58,829 bases of DNA, taken from contig JAPLIP010000033.1 of NCBI GenBank assembly GCA_026389065.1, forward strand, positions 1-58,829, written 5' to 3'. This DNA comes from Candidatus Dependentiae bacterium. GTDB lineage: Bacteria > Babelota > Babeliae > Babelales > Chromulinivoraceae. The notes beneath the pieces were generated by a model. That model had not been told where the DNA came from. It saw nothing but the letters and a program-made list of their open reading frames with translations, and ran no database searches. Positions 34,774 through 43,894 of the stretch are shown here, one piece after another. How positions within the stretch are numbered: position 1 is the stretch's first letter; every line of letters begins with the position of its first letter. The position numbers and the translations under genes are program-made.

Positions 34774-35751
34774 ATGTCAATTCAAGCAGATCAAAAACAA
34801 GATTTTAATATTCCTACATCTTTCAACATCCAACAAAATATTTCATTAGCCGATAAAAACTGGTTCAAAACTGGTGGATCTGCAAAGTTTTATTGCGAAC
34901 CAACAACCCCACAACAGTTTGCCAGCGCCTTATCATTTGCCCATGAAAACAATTTGGAAGTATTTGTCCTTGGTCAAGGGGCTAATGTCTTGATAAGTGA
35001 TGACGGGTTTGACGGACTTCTTATCCACCCAATGCTCAAAAACATTTCTGCAACTCAATATGATCAGCATACCGCAATGGTTAAAGCTGGAGCAGGCACA
35101 ACATTTCATGACCTAATTTTATACTGCCTTGATCACAACCTAACAAACCTAGAAGAGTTTAGCGGCATTCCAGGAACGGTTGGCGGATCTGTCTACATTA
35201 ACCTTCACTACTACGAATTCTTGTTAGAACAGTTTATTGTCAACGCTCAGATCATTTGCAAAAAAACAATGCAGATTTTAACCGTTGACCCTGCTTGGTT
35301 TAAATTTGGATATGACGCATCAAGACTTCAAGAAAAAGAATTTTACCTACTATCTGCCACTTTTCAGCTAAAGCACGCAACCGATTCTCAAGTTTCTTTT
35401 GCCAGAGGACGCAGACAAGAAATAATTCGACACAGAGAAAGAAGATACCCGCAGCTTGGCACTTGCGGCAGCTTTTTTAGAAACTTTCTTCCAGAAGAAA
35501 TTGCAAACACAGGCAATACGCTTATTTACGTTGCTTATTATTTAGATAAAGTTGGAGTAAAGGGTGAGCTTAGCATTGGTGATGCTATAGTTTCATACCA
35601 ACATGCAAATATGCTTGTAAACAAAGGCAAGGCGACAAGCTCTGACATTATTAAGGTTGCTCAAATCATGCAACAAAAAGTATTTCAGCAGTTTGGAATC
35701 AAGCCTCAAGCAGAATGCCAACTTGTCGGCTTTAAACAAAATCCATTATAA
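34774..35751 (+). CDS. murB: UDP-N-acetylenolpyruvoylglucosamine reductase MurB
   Basis: FAD enzyme that forms UDP-MurNAc. In the 325-aa protein, WFKTGGSAKF and VLGQGANVLISD are the FAD-binding motifs, 'EFSGIPGTVGGSVYIN' is the second nucleotide block, GTCGSFFRNF carries the proton-donor Ser233, and Glu314 (PQAECQLVG) matches the catalytic Glu. The motif usually reading (F/A)YR(D/T)S is FGYDAS here, so the conserved Arg after Tyr180 is Asp, and the loop after IN (about 144-155) lacks the usual NxGAYG. It is a plausible but divergent MurB. AAAGGA precedes the ATG. Confidence 0.88.
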   Translation: MSIQADQKQDFNIPTSFNIQQNISLADKNWFKTGGSAKFYCEPTTPQQFASALSFAHENNLEVFVLGQGANVLISDDGFDGLLIHPMLKNISATQYDQHTAMVKAGAGTTFHDLILYCLDHNLTNLEEFSGIPGTVGGSVYINLHYYEFLLEQFIVNAQIICKKTMQILTVDPAWFKFGYDASRLQEKEFYLLSATFQLKHATDSQVSFARGRRQEIIRHRERRYPQLGTCGSFFRNFLPEEIANTGNTLIYVAYYLDKVGVKGELSIGDAIVSYQHANMLVNKGKATSSDIIKVAQIMQQKVFQQFGIKPQAECQLVGFKQNPL

Positions 35752-35754
35752 GGT

Positions 35755-36420
35755 TTATGAAAAAATATTAATTTTAACCATTCTTGGACATCCTTTTGCC
35801 TGAGCATACGCTGGCTGTCTATTATTTTGCTGTAAACCAATTTGGCCTAAAAATGACGTCTGTGATTCTAGCGACGGCAAAAGAGAAATCTGTGAATCAA
35901 TGTCAGACGAGATGGTAACCTGAAAGCTTTGTGTTACTGATAAAATCGCAGCATCTTGAGACCAAAGTTGCATTTGCTGATCACCGTTGTACCAAAGCTG
36001 AACCACTACTTTAACTTGATTTGAATTAGTGGCTTTTATCAAAGGCATAACAACATCCGCCAACATAGGATCTGCTGAAATTAAAATACAGTAACCTCCC
36101 ATAGCCACCCACCCGTCAGAGACCATTTTGTCTGTAAGGGCGCTACCAGAATACTTTTGATTGGTGACTAGATCACTTTCTTTGGCAGCCTGTTGCCTTA
36201 GCCAAAATGACTGATTGTTAAAGAACTGCAAAGACTGGCTAGTCGTCAAATTAAAGCCAATTGCGCCAGAATCAGCATTTGAGCAATCTTGTTCACCGGG
36301 AGCAGAGCATAAAAAATTATTTTTTGTAATACCCGATTCAATGAGCCCGTTAAAAATAACTGGATACGTCTGAATTGACATCAACGCACTAAGCATAAAT
36401 GTAAGCGTAAAGTTTTTCAT
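35755..36420 (-). CDS. Exported protein of unknown function
   Basis: A 221-aa protein with a signal peptide (MKNFTLTFMLSALMSIQTYP). The mature part is rich in Ser, Gln and Asn with predicted beta strands (for example VKVVVQLWYNGD, QSFQVTISSD), like a small beta-sandwich, and has four Cys, two in the FLCSAPGEQDC segment. No family is recognised. AGGAGAGAG sits directly before the ATG, and a promoter with a perfect TATAAT lies upstream. It meets murB convergently with 3 bp between the stops. Confidence 0.65.
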   Translation of the reverse strand: MKNFTLTFMLSALMSIQTYPVIFNGLIESGITKNNFLCSAPGEQDCSNADSGAIGFNLTTSQSLQFFNNQSFWLRQQAAKESDLVTNQKYSGSALTDKMVSDGWVAMGGYCILISADPMLADVVMPLIKATNSNQVKVVVQLWYNGDQQMQLWSQDAAILSVTQSFQVTISSDIDSQISLLPSLESQTSFLGQIGLQQNNRQPAYAQAKGCPRMVKINIFS

Positions 36421-36463
36421 CTCTCTCCTATTTTTATTAATATCAATTTTTTACAGACTATCC

Positions 36464-36492
36464 ATTATACTGAGCTCCGGTCAATCACTCAT
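36464..36492 (-). promoter_or_regulatory. Promoter of the 35755-36420 gene
   Basis: On the minus strand, a perfect TATAAT (complement of 36464-36469) has a weak ATGAGT (36487-36492) 17 bp upstream, 44 bp before the start codon. Confidence 0.45.
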
Positions 36493-36503
36493 TTTAAAAA
36501 AAG

Positions 36504-37505
36504 TTACCGATCCTTATCCATATGCGACCAGAGAACTTTGCCTATTCCATCACCACAATCTTGCACAGCAAAGTCTTCTTTTCCCTTTTGCTCTTCAATT
36601 AAAACAGAAAGAGAGATATCTTCTTCGCCTGGATTTTCCGATGCGTCAATCCAAGGCTCAACAACTTCACTTGCGTCTTCTGTTCTCATTTTTACAAATT
36701 CTGCAATATAATCGACCTTGGATGAATCATCAAGCCTAAGCTCTCTACTTCCATTGTTTGCACAAAGAAGATCGCTATACCTTCTGGCAAAGGTTATATA
36801 AAGCTTCATAATACTTTCTAGCGCTGGCTGATTATACGGATGCGCCTCTAGTGCTTTTTTATGCATAACATGAACATTAAAGGCATGATTATTCTGAAAA
36901 TATACCAACCCTCCATCTAAATGATCACACTGCTCTGAATATGTTAATTTAAAAAACTCAGGATAAACATGAATAAAAATCCCTCTAAAATCAATAATAT
37001 TATCACTGCTATCATCAGACTCAGATGGTTGTTCATAAATAATTGGAATAACACCACATCCACGACTTGATAAATATTTCTGTATACCATCTACTGATTC
37101 CTCTTTTTCATCTACAAGCCAAAAGGAATTACTAGATTTATCGCTTGGCCAAAAAAGCTCTCTTTTTATATTGTTTACTTCTGTTTTCCAATAAGATGGC
37201 GCCATTTGAATTTGCGCGCAAAATGATTTTATAATTTTGTCTTCCTGATTAAATAAGACAGCGTGATAAAAATCATGAACTTTTACTCCCTTTGGTCGAC
37301 TTAATGGATAATCGCCAATAATTTTACCAACCGGCAGAAGAACTGGAGATTTTTCTTCAAGAACCAAAACTGGAGAATCTGCCCTTGATGCACGAGCACC
37401 ATCCCTAAGCCTCTTTTCACCAACAGAGCAATAAGCCTCAATAGAAAAAAAACTCAAATAAAACGCAAAAAATAGATGATTTAAAAAACCTAACCGACAA
37501 CACAT
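36504..37505 (-). CDS. Exported protein of unknown function
   Basis: A 333-aa protein with an N-terminal hydrophobic signal (about 8-27, FLNHLFFAFYLSFFSIEAYC) and an acidic, Ser/Asp-rich mature region. No recognised motif is present. The HAFNVHVMHKKALEAHP segment could be an amphipathic helix but has no HExxH. The C-terminus is Glu/Asp-rich. It is the minus-strand gene upstream of 35755-36420, with an 83-bp gap and a separate promoter between them, and diverges from tgt. Codon use looks like its neighbours, so this is likely a lineage-specific exported protein. Confidence 0.62.
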   Translation of the reverse strand: MCCRLGFLNHLFFAFYLSFFSIEAYCSVGEKRLRDGARASRADSPVLVLEEKSPVLLPVGKIIGDYPLSRPKGVKVHDFYHAVLFNQEDKIIKSFCAQIQMAPSYWKTEVNNIKRELFWPSDKSSNSFWLVDEKEESVDGIQKYLSSRGCGVIPIIYEQPSESDDSSDNIIDFRGIFIHVYPEFFKLTYSEQCDHLDGGLVYFQNNHAFNVHVMHKKALEAHPYNQPALESIMKLYITFARRYSDLLCANNGSRELRLDDSSKVDYIAEFVKMRTEDASEVVEPWIDASENPGEEDISLSVLIEEQKGKEDFAVQDCGDGIGKVLWSHMDKDR

Positions 37506-37558
37506 AAAAACTTTCCAAACTGATATAAAATTTGTAGATATGTAAACCCTAAAGATTT

Positions 37559-37567
37559 TGGTATACT
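37559..37567 (+). promoter_or_regulatory. Extended -10 promoter of tgt
   Basis: TGGTATACT (37559-37567) is an extended -10 element (TGn plus TATACT), which can work without a good -35; none is visible. It lies 38 bp before the tgt start. Confidence 0.5.
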
Positions 37568-37604
37568 ATCAGAAAATTAGTCCCTTTTAAAGCAAAAAAA
37601 ACAG

Positions 37605-38738
37605 ATGAATCCTTATTTCTTTTTCGAAATTATCTATCAATCTAAAAAATCCAGAGCTCGAGTTGGTCGAATACACACTCCACATGGCATCATTGATACG
37701 CCAAGCTTTGTAGCGGTTGGAACCAACGGAACTCTCAAGGCTCTTGATAACGTTGTGCTTGAAGAGCTCAATCAGCAGCTTATGTTTTGTAACACATATC
37801 ACCTTTTGCTACACCCTGGTCCAGAAGTTGTTCAAGCCGCAGGCGGACTTCATTCTTTTATTAATCGCAAAAAACCAATCATTACCGATTCTGGTGGATT
37901 TCAGGTTTTTAGCCTTGCATACGGAGGCGTAGCAAGCGAGCTAAAAAGCAAGGGTCAAAAAGATCAAAAAAATTCTGTTCTTAAAATCAATGAAGAAGGC
38001 GTAACATTTAGATCTTATAGAAATGGCGACCTGGTTAAACTTACTCCTGAATCATCGGTTTTAACCCAAAAAGCTTTGGGTGCTGATATTATAATTCCAC
38101 TAGACGAGCTTCCACCCTACCATATTGATAAAAAAGTCTTAAAAGCATCACTAGACAGAACTCACAGATGGGAAAAAAGATCCCTTGAGCAACACTTACA
38201 AAGCCCGCAACAACAGGCAATGTATGCCGTCATTCATGGTGGAGTTATTCCAGAATTTCGAAAAGAAAGCTGTGAGACTTTAACAAAGTTAGCTTTTGAT
38301 GGATTTGCAATTGGGGGCAGCGTTGGAAAAAATCGCGAAGAGATGGTCCAAATGCTACAATCAACTATGCAATATCTACCAGAAGATAAACCAAACCACC
38401 TTCTTGGAATTGCAGACCTACCATCAATTGAGTCAATAATTCCTCTTGGCATTGATACTTTTGACAGCTCGCATCCAACCAAATGTGCGCGACACGGACA
38501 TCTATTTACATCGCTTGGAACTAAAAAAATCGCTCAAACTGCCTGGAAAAATGATTTTGGACCAATTGACCCAAATTGCCTATGCAGCACATGTAAAAAT
38601 TACTCAACAAGCTTTATTCATCATTTGTTTAAAGCAAACGAACCATCGTCTCATACGCTTGCAACAATTCATAATATTGCATACATGAACGATTTAACGC
38701 TCAAATATCGAGAAAAAATTTTAGCAGGAGATCTATAA
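37605..38738 (+). CDS. tgt: tRNA-guanine transglycosylase Tgt
   Basis: Exchanges G34 of GUN-anticodon tRNAs for preQ1 or queuine. The 377-aa protein has ITDSGGFQVFSLA (Asp95, general catalysis), the nucleophile region GIDTFDSSHPTK (Asp287) and the zinc site CLCSTC with a later His. Two base-recognition spots differ from the common bacterial enzyme: the residue matching Z. mobilis Cys158 is Leu169 (LDELPPY), and the 'GGLAVGE' loop is one residue shorter, GGSVGK (237-242). No queuosine synthesis genes are in the window. A SPOUT methyltransferase gene follows after 1 bp. Confidence 0.95.
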   Translation: MNPYFFFEIIYQSKKSRARVGRIHTPHGIIDTPSFVAVGTNGTLKALDNVVLEELNQQLMFCNTYHLLLHPGPEVVQAAGGLHSFINRKKPIITDSGGFQVFSLAYGGVASELKSKGQKDQKNSVLKINEEGVTFRSYRNGDLVKLTPESSVLTQKALGADIIIPLDELPPYHIDKKVLKASLDRTHRWEKRSLEQHLQSPQQQAMYAVIHGGVIPEFRKESCETLTKLAFDGFAIGGSVGKNREEMVQMLQSTMQYLPEDKPNHLLGIADLPSIESIIPLGIDTFDSSHPTKCARHGHLFTSLGTKKIAQTAWKNDFGPIDPNCLCSTCKNYSTSFIHHLFKANEPSSHTLATIHNIAYMNDLTLKYREKILAGDL

Positions 38739-38739
38739 A

Positions 38740-39477
38740 ATGATCATTCAGTCTTTGACCAATCCAAAAGTTAAGCACATTATTCATTTGCACACAAAAA
38801 CGTATCGCTATGAACACAGACAGTTCATTGCCCAAGGACTCAAAACCTGCATATCACTTATGCAAGGCGGTTATCAGCTTCACTCTATTTACCTAAACCA
38901 AGAAACATATGAGCGCCATGGAGATAATTTTCCTACGGATGGAATTGTTTTAGTAACTGATGCTATCATTGATAAAATCAGCACAACAATGACTCCAAGC
39001 GGCGTTGTTGCAGTTTTTGAAATGCCTGAAAACAAAGCCGTCGCTACTGGAAATGCAATAGCATTGTACAACGTTCAAGATCCTGGCAACCTAGGAACTT
39101 TAATTCGAACGGCTGCAGCAATGAACATAAAAACAGTTTTTTTAATTGAAGGCGTTGATCCATACAATCCAAAAGTTATTCAAGCAACTGCTGGTACAAT
39201 TGCGATGGTAAACGTTGTTCAAACAAAATGGGCAGACTTTAAAGAGCTGAGCAAAAATAATAAAACATGCGCTCTTGTGGTGCATGATGGCAAAAGCCCC
39301 GATTTAATCGACTTAAAAAACAATATTTTAATTATCGGAAACGAATCACAAGGCTTACCAGAAGACATCATTAATGATTGTGATGAAAAAATGACCATTC
39401 CTATGCCAGGAAATACAGAAAGCTTAAATGCTGCAGTAGCAGGATCAATTGCTATGTATTTGAAAAATAAAGAATAA
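38740..39477 (+). CDS. SPOUT (TrmH-family) RNA 2'-O-methyltransferase
   Basis: A 245-aa protein: an N-terminal RNA-binding domain opening 'LTNPKVKHIIHLHTK..R', and the catalytic knot with VQDPGNLGTLIRTAAA (motif 1), IIGNESQGLPEDI (motif 2) and PMPGNTESLNAAVAGSIAMY (motif 3). It is closer to the TsnR/RlmB-like 'rRNA methyltransferase' group than to TrmL. The target nucleotide is not predictable. It starts 1 bp after tgt, so both are one translational unit. It is a second SPOUT enzyme next to the rlmB-like gene at 27856. Confidence 0.9.
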   Translation: MIIQSLTNPKVKHIIHLHTKTYRYEHRQFIAQGLKTCISLMQGGYQLHSIYLNQETYERHGDNFPTDGIVLVTDAIIDKISTTMTPSGVVAVFEMPENKAVATGNAIALYNVQDPGNLGTLIRTAAAMNIKTVFLIEGVDPYNPKVIQATAGTIAMVNVVQTKWADFKELSKNNKTCALVVHDGKSPDLIDLKNNILIIGNESQGLPEDIINDCDEKMTIPMPGNTESLNAAVAGSIAMYLKNKE

Positions 39478-39537
39478 GAAAACTGTAAATAATTACGCTC
39501 ATAGATCTATTTTATGAATAATCATGAAAGGCCAAGC

Positions 39538-40818
39538 ATGAACAGCTCTCACAAAATATCACTAAAATCAGCGGTGCTTATTAATCTAAACATTATGGCT
39601 GGTGCTGGCATTTTTGTTAACGTCGTTGATATAACAAATGCTTTAAGCACGGCTGGAGGGCTGCTTTATCTGCTTGTTGGATTATTCATGTTTCCTCTCG
39701 TTTTTACTTTTGCAAAGCTGGTAAACATTTATCCAGTTGGCGGATTTTATGCTTTTGCTAAGCCAATGTCGCCATTTCTTGGATTTTTTAGCAACTGGAC
39801 TTATTTTTTTGGAAAGCTTGCATCAGCATCCCTTCTTTTATATGTTGCTGCAAATTTTTTAAAACAACTTTTTCCATCAGCACTCGAACAAATCGATGCT
39901 TTGTGGCTCTCAATGATCATTTTATCTTTTTTCATTTATCTAAACTTCCTAAATGTTCGCATTGGCGCAATGATTCAAAACTGCTTTTTTGCTGCAAAAT
40001 CAATTCCAATGCTATCAATGATTATTTTAGGAATATATTATTTTGATATAAACATTATTACATCATCAAGCAATCTATGCCCATCCGCATTTATAGCCTC
40101 TTTGCCACTTGCTTTATACTGCTTTTCAGGATTTGAAGCAGCTTGCTCAATTAGTAGACAAATGCATAATCCTGAAAAAAACGCTCCAAAGGCTATATTC
40201 TATTCTTTCTTTTCTATTATCTTGCTGTACGTTGCCTTCCAAACACTCATTTCAATGATGCTTATGCCAAACATTGAATCGATAAGCTCATACACACAAG
40301 CTTACCCCTACTTTGCAAGCCTTATTCCAACTACTCCTTGGCTACAATCAAAGCTAGCAACGATTATCACCTTTTTAATTGGGTTTTCCGCAATGGGCGC
40401 AGCCTACGGTCTACTATTCTCAAACTCATGGAACTTGTACACCCTGGCTCAAAATAAGCACACCTTTGCACACAATAAAGTAAGCAGCCTGAACCAACAC
40501 AATGTTCCAGCAACGGCTGTTTTGATAGAAGGCCTATTTTGCGTGTTTTTCCTACTTGCTACAAATGGCAACAAAACACAGCTTTTACAGATCTCTACCC
40601 TTGGATGTACAATTACATACACAATTAGCACTCTTGCGTTCTTATCTTTAAACAAATGGTCAAGCATTACAGGACTACTTTCGCTCATAACTTGTTCTGG
40701 GTTTATAACTGCTTGTATCATAAGTTCTATCAAATATAACTTTGTTGCTTTGCACCTTTTAGGGATCATGATGGCTCTGGGAGCAGCTATGTATTATTGG
40801 TGTGAAAAAAACAGGTAG
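39538..40818 (+). CDS. APC-family amino acid permease
   Basis: A 426-aa membrane protein with about 12 hydrophobic segments. The N-terminal 'INLNIMAGAGIFVNV' is the APC TM1 motif with the unwound GAGIF substrate site; 'YPVGGFYAFAKPMSPFLGF' is the conserved TM2-TM3 segment, and 'CFSGFEAACSISRQMHNPEKNAPKA' is the TM6-loop signature. It imports or exchanges amino acids; substrate unknown. The ATG at 39538 is chosen because GAAAGG lies 6 nt upstream; ATG 39514 would add 8 residues. Such carriers fit a bacterium relying on host amino acids. Confidence 0.87.
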   Translation: MNSSHKISLKSAVLINLNIMAGAGIFVNVVDITNALSTAGGLLYLLVGLFMFPLVFTFAKLVNIYPVGGFYAFAKPMSPFLGFFSNWTYFFGKLASASLLLYVAANFLKQLFPSALEQIDALWLSMIILSFFIYLNFLNVRIGAMIQNCFFAAKSIPMLSMIILGIYYFDINIITSSSNLCPSAFIASLPLALYCFSGFEAACSISRQMHNPEKNAPKAIFYSFFSIILLYVAFQTLISMMLMPNIESISSYTQAYPYFASLIPTTPWLQSKLATIITFLIGFSAMGAAYGLLFSNSWNLYTLAQNKHTFAHNKVSSLNQHNVPATAVLIEGLFCVFFLLATNGNKTQLLQISTLGCTITYTISTLAFLSLNKWSSITGLLSLITCSGFITACIISSIKYNFVALHLLGIMMALGAAMYYWCEKNR

Positions 40819-40892
40819 GGGCTTTTTACAGTCGTTTCATGGTATGGCATCCTTAAATCATATTAAAAGATATTTTTTCTAAGGAGGAAACC

Positions 40893-41591
40893 ATGAAAAA
40901 ACTATTATTCAGTACACTAATCTTAATGTCAGCGACTAATGCAATTATTGCACCACCTGTTGTTAAACCAGTAGCAGCCGTAGCTCCCGTAGCCGCAGCT
41001 CCTGTGGTAGCAGCTTCAGCATCATTAGCTGATCAAATTAAAGCAATCTTAGCACAAATCGCTCCAGGTCTTGTAAAAATTGATTCTAAGGTACAATCTA
41101 TTAAAGATGCCTTTAGCGCACTTGAAACAGGACTTATAGGCGAAGACAAAAATCCAATTGATCCAAAAATAATGGATCTTAATACAAAAAAAGTATTAGT
41201 TGAATCTTGTAATCTTATCGATAAAGCAGTTCAAGGCTTAATCGATGAAATTGATCCTGGTCATTATCCTTATTGGATGATTAAACCAACAAGCATAACA
41301 ATTATAGATTTATTAGAAATGCAATCAAAAATTGCGACCTATAAAGAATCAATTGAAGGCCAAAGTAATCTGAACATGATTATGAATCCTTTGAAGAAAG
41401 CTTCTAAAAAATCCTTAAATTGGGCTTGTGAAAACAAACTAAAAACAGCAGGAATTATTGTAACTGCATGGATACTTCACAAAAATAGAGTTTTCGCAGA
41501 CGGCATACCCTATGCTTATGAAAATGGGACTAAGGGACTATTTGCTACTGCAAAATTCATCTTTATGCCTATCGAAAAGAAACAAACTTAA
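40893..41591 (+). CDS. Exported protein of unknown function with C-terminal hydrophobic segment
   Basis: A 232-aa protein with a signal peptide (MKKLLFSTLILMSATNAIIA), an Ala/Pro/Val-rich low-complexity linker (about 21-45), a helical middle part (ADQIKAILAQIAPGL, VQSIKDAFSALE), and a late hydrophobic segment (LKTAGIIVTAWILH, about 189-203). It has a very strong Shine-Dalgarno (AAGGAGG, 4 nt spacing) and its own terminator, suggesting high expression as a single gene. No family is recognised. The layout (signal, helical body, late hydrophobic helix after 'NW') resembles the next gene at 41789. Confidence 0.68.
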   Translation: MKKLLFSTLILMSATNAIIAPPVVKPVAAVAPVAAAPVVAASASLADQIKAILAQIAPGLVKIDSKVQSIKDAFSALETGLIGEDKNPIDPKIMDLNTKKVLVESCNLIDKAVQGLIDEIDPGHYPYWMIKPTSITIIDLLEMQSKIATYKESIEGQSNLNMIMNPLKKASKKSLNWACENKLKTAGIIVTAWILHKNRVFADGIPYAYENGTKGLFATAKFIFMPIEKKQT

Positions 41592-41606
41592 CCTCGTCCT
41601 TCTCTG

Positions 41607-41639
41607 AAAAATCCCCGGCTGTAATGGCTGGGGATTTTT
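41607..41639 (+). terminator. Intrinsic terminator
   Basis: Stem AAAAATCCCC (41607-41616) / GGGGATTTTT (41630-41639), extended inward by GGC/GCT pairing with one G-T, has a 7-nt loop and a T run. It lies 15 bp after the exported-protein gene. Confidence 0.85.
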
Positions 41640-41788
41640 ACATGAAAAAAACAAAATAGCCAAGGGGGCCTTGCAGGCTTTTTCTAGCTATGGCAAACTA
41701 TTATCATAAAATAAAGAGTAGCAATCTAGTGAAATAAGAATCAAAAATTTAAATTACGAATTATACATTCAAGACTTAGGGGTCTACC

Positions 41789-42688
41789 GTGAAAAAATTA
41801 CTAGTTTCTTCTCTTCTACTCTGTACTGGTTTTAGCATATTTAGCGCAATGGCGCCAAATCCTGCTCCACAAGCAGTGCTTGTTCCTATTAAATATATGC
41901 CAGCAATTGGCTGCCTAGAACTTTGTGATAAAACTAACTTTAGGGGTGAGTGTACCCGTGGCGTTATCATGCATGCTCTTATGCAAAACCCAGCTCTTCA
42001 AGCCGAACTTCAAGCTGTTGTTAAATTTGATGGACAAGGTCCAAATCTTCGCAGCTATCAACAAATTATGGATAATTTAAAAAATTCAACATCATCTGCC
42101 GATGCATTAGCAGCCCTTCAAGCCTTTGAGCGAGTTATTATGCACCTGTACGACTTTAGAGCTTATGCATATGGAAGCTACAAGCCAGGTTTAAGTATTT
42201 TTGCAACTGGTATAAAGTGGAGCTGGATAAACCCAGCAAACTATTTCAATCCAAAAAACTATATCAGCGATAATGATCCTGAACTACACCAGCTTTTAAG
42301 TGAACTTTCAAACGTAGCAAAAGTAACCAGCCTTCATAGCACAATTGAAGGCGAAAGAATGTCTCTTACTGTATATTCATATCGCAACTGGCGTAAAAAT
42401 CTGACTATTGCATGTACAGCATATTTAATCACAAATCTTTGCGCTCGTGGATGGAATGATTCTGTTTTAAAAGACATTAAATATCATGGTCTGCTAAGTA
42501 TTCCAAGCGTAACGGTAAAAACAATTAAAGACGCGGCAAGCCTGACAGGCTCTATTTACAGTGGCGGAAAATACGTAGCAGGAAAAGCATGCAAAGTTGC
42601 CGCACCAATAATGAATGTTCTTGTTAATGGAGTTGGTAAAAAAGAAGATAAAAAAGAATTAGACCCAAAAGCTTCAAAAAACAAATAA
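41789..42688 (+). CDS. Exported protein of unknown function, similar layout to the preceding gene
   Basis: A 299-aa protein with a signal peptide (MKKLLVSSLLLCTGFSIFSAM), a helical middle (PALQAELQAVVKFD, ADALAALQAFERVIMHLYDF), then 'YRNWRKNLTIACTAYLITNLCARGW' (about 212-236), a late hydrophobic helix preceded by Asn-Trp as in the previous gene. The C-terminus is Lys/Asp-rich. The start is GTG at 41789 with TAGGGG six nt upstream. No known domain is seen. It is probably a lineage-specific envelope or secreted protein. Confidence 0.67.
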   Translation: MKKLLVSSLLLCTGFSIFSAMAPNPAPQAVLVPIKYMPAIGCLELCDKTNFRGECTRGVIMHALMQNPALQAELQAVVKFDGQGPNLRSYQQIMDNLKNSTSSADALAALQAFERVIMHLYDFRAYAYGSYKPGLSIFATGIKWSWINPANYFNPKNYISDNDPELHQLLSELSNVAKVTSLHSTIEGERMSLTVYSYRNWRKNLTIACTAYLITNLCARGWNDSVLKDIKYHGLLSIPSVTVKTIKDAASLTGSIYSGGKYVAGKACKVAAPIMNVLVNGVGKKEDKKELDPKASKNK

Positions 42689-42700
42689 CTAAAGCTTGTG

Positions 42701-43765
42701 CTAGCGAACTTTAAACATCGCTGCGGCAAGCAAACATAAAATTAAGGTGATTATGCCAAAGCGCATGGTCACCTTTGATTCTTTCCAGCCAATCATTTCA
42801 AAATGATGATGAATTGGCGCCATTTTCAAAAGCTTCCTTTTAAAAATCTTGATGGAAGCTATTTGAAGTATCACAGACATCGCCTCAAGGACAAATATTC
42901 CCCCAGAAATAGGCAACAAAAGCTCTTGTTTTGAAACTATTGCCATCATTGCCAGGGCAGCTCCAAGAGACAAAGAACCAACATCCCCCATAAATATCTG
43001 AGCTGGATGAGCATTAAACCACAAAAAGCCTAGCACAGCTCCAAACAAAACACCGCCCACCACAACAGCCTCACTGCAGGCAGCAAAGGGTATCTGTAGA
43101 TAGCTTGCAAAAGTATAATGCCCAGCTAGATAAGAAACGCCTGAAAAAAAAGCAACATTAAGCAGTAAAACACCGCAGGCTAAGCCATCTAACCCATCGG
43201 TTAAATTAACCCCATTACTCGTACCCACTAAAATAAAGATTATCCAAGGTATGAAAAATAGCCCAAGCTCAGGATTTATATGCTTAAGCAATGGTACACA
43301 AATCGCCGAGGACGGGTTTTTTAGCCAAACCCAACTTGTTGCTACGCAAAAAGCACAAAGTAGCTGTAATCCCATTTTTAAACGAGCAGAAATGCCACCT
43401 TTATACCAAATTTTATACAAATCGTCTAAAAGGCCGATTAGACCGAATAAAATCAAGGTCAAGCTAAATATCCATGCCTCTGGCCTAGATAAATCGCACC
43501 ACATAAAAAGATTAAACAGTACCACCTGCAAGATAAAAAGGCCTCCCATTGTGGGCGTTAAGCCCTTTTGAGCGTGACTTTCTGGTGTGAATGGCCGAGC
43601 GCTATTTTGAAAAAATCTTCTAGAAAAGGCTATAAATCGATCTCCAAGAATAATTGACATGAAAAATGCTGATAAAAGGCCCATAATTGCGCGAAAAGAG
43701 ACGTAATGCACGATATTTAGGGCAGATACATACGGTTGAATCAAGATAGAAAGATGGTACAGCAT
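42701..43765 (-). CDS. mraY: Phospho-N-acetylmuramoyl-pentapeptide-transferase MraY
   Basis: Makes lipid I by joining UDP-MurNAc-pentapeptide to undecaprenyl phosphate. The 354-aa protein has ten transmembrane helices. Motifs are KGLTPTMGGLFIL, FGLIGLLDDLYKI (catalytic Asp pair), 'GTSNGVNLTDGLDGLACG' (Asn/Asp site), HPAQIFMGDVGSLSLG and the late APIHHHFE histidine motif. The normal neighbours murF and murD are missing, so the dcw cluster is broken up. It is transcribed alone between exported-protein genes and converges with the 41789 gene. Confidence 0.97.
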   Translation of the reverse strand: MLYHLSILIQPYVSALNIVHYVSFRAIMGLLSAFFMSIILGDRFIAFSRRFFQNSARPFTPESHAQKGLTPTMGGLFILQVVLFNLFMWCDLSRPEAWIFSLTLILFGLIGLLDDLYKIWYKGGISARLKMGLQLLCAFCVATSWVWLKNPSSAICVPLLKHINPELGLFFIPWIIFILVGTSNGVNLTDGLDGLACGVLLLNVAFFSGVSYLAGHYTFASYLQIPFAACSEAVVVGGVLFGAVLGFLWFNAHPAQIFMGDVGSLSLGAALAMMAIVSKQELLLPISGGIFVLEAMSVILQIASIKIFKRKLLKMAPIHHHFEMIGWKESKVTMRFGIITLILCLLAAAMFKVR

Positions 43766-43803
43766 AGAGAAAAGTCCTATAAAATAAGGTTTTTATATCT
43801 TTC

Positions 43804-43831
43804 AGCATAGCGTCTCAATCATGAAATTCAA
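43804..43831 (-). promoter_or_regulatory. mraY promoter
   Basis: On the minus strand TTGAAT (complement of 43826-43831) and TATGCT (complement of 43804-43809) are spaced 16 bp, each 4 of 6 to consensus, about 40 bp before the mraY start. Confidence 0.42.
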
Positions 43832-43894
43832 CTGATTTTGTAAAATTTACCCCCAGCCTTTTGCCCTAAAAATTCCTTCCTGTAAGATATTAGT

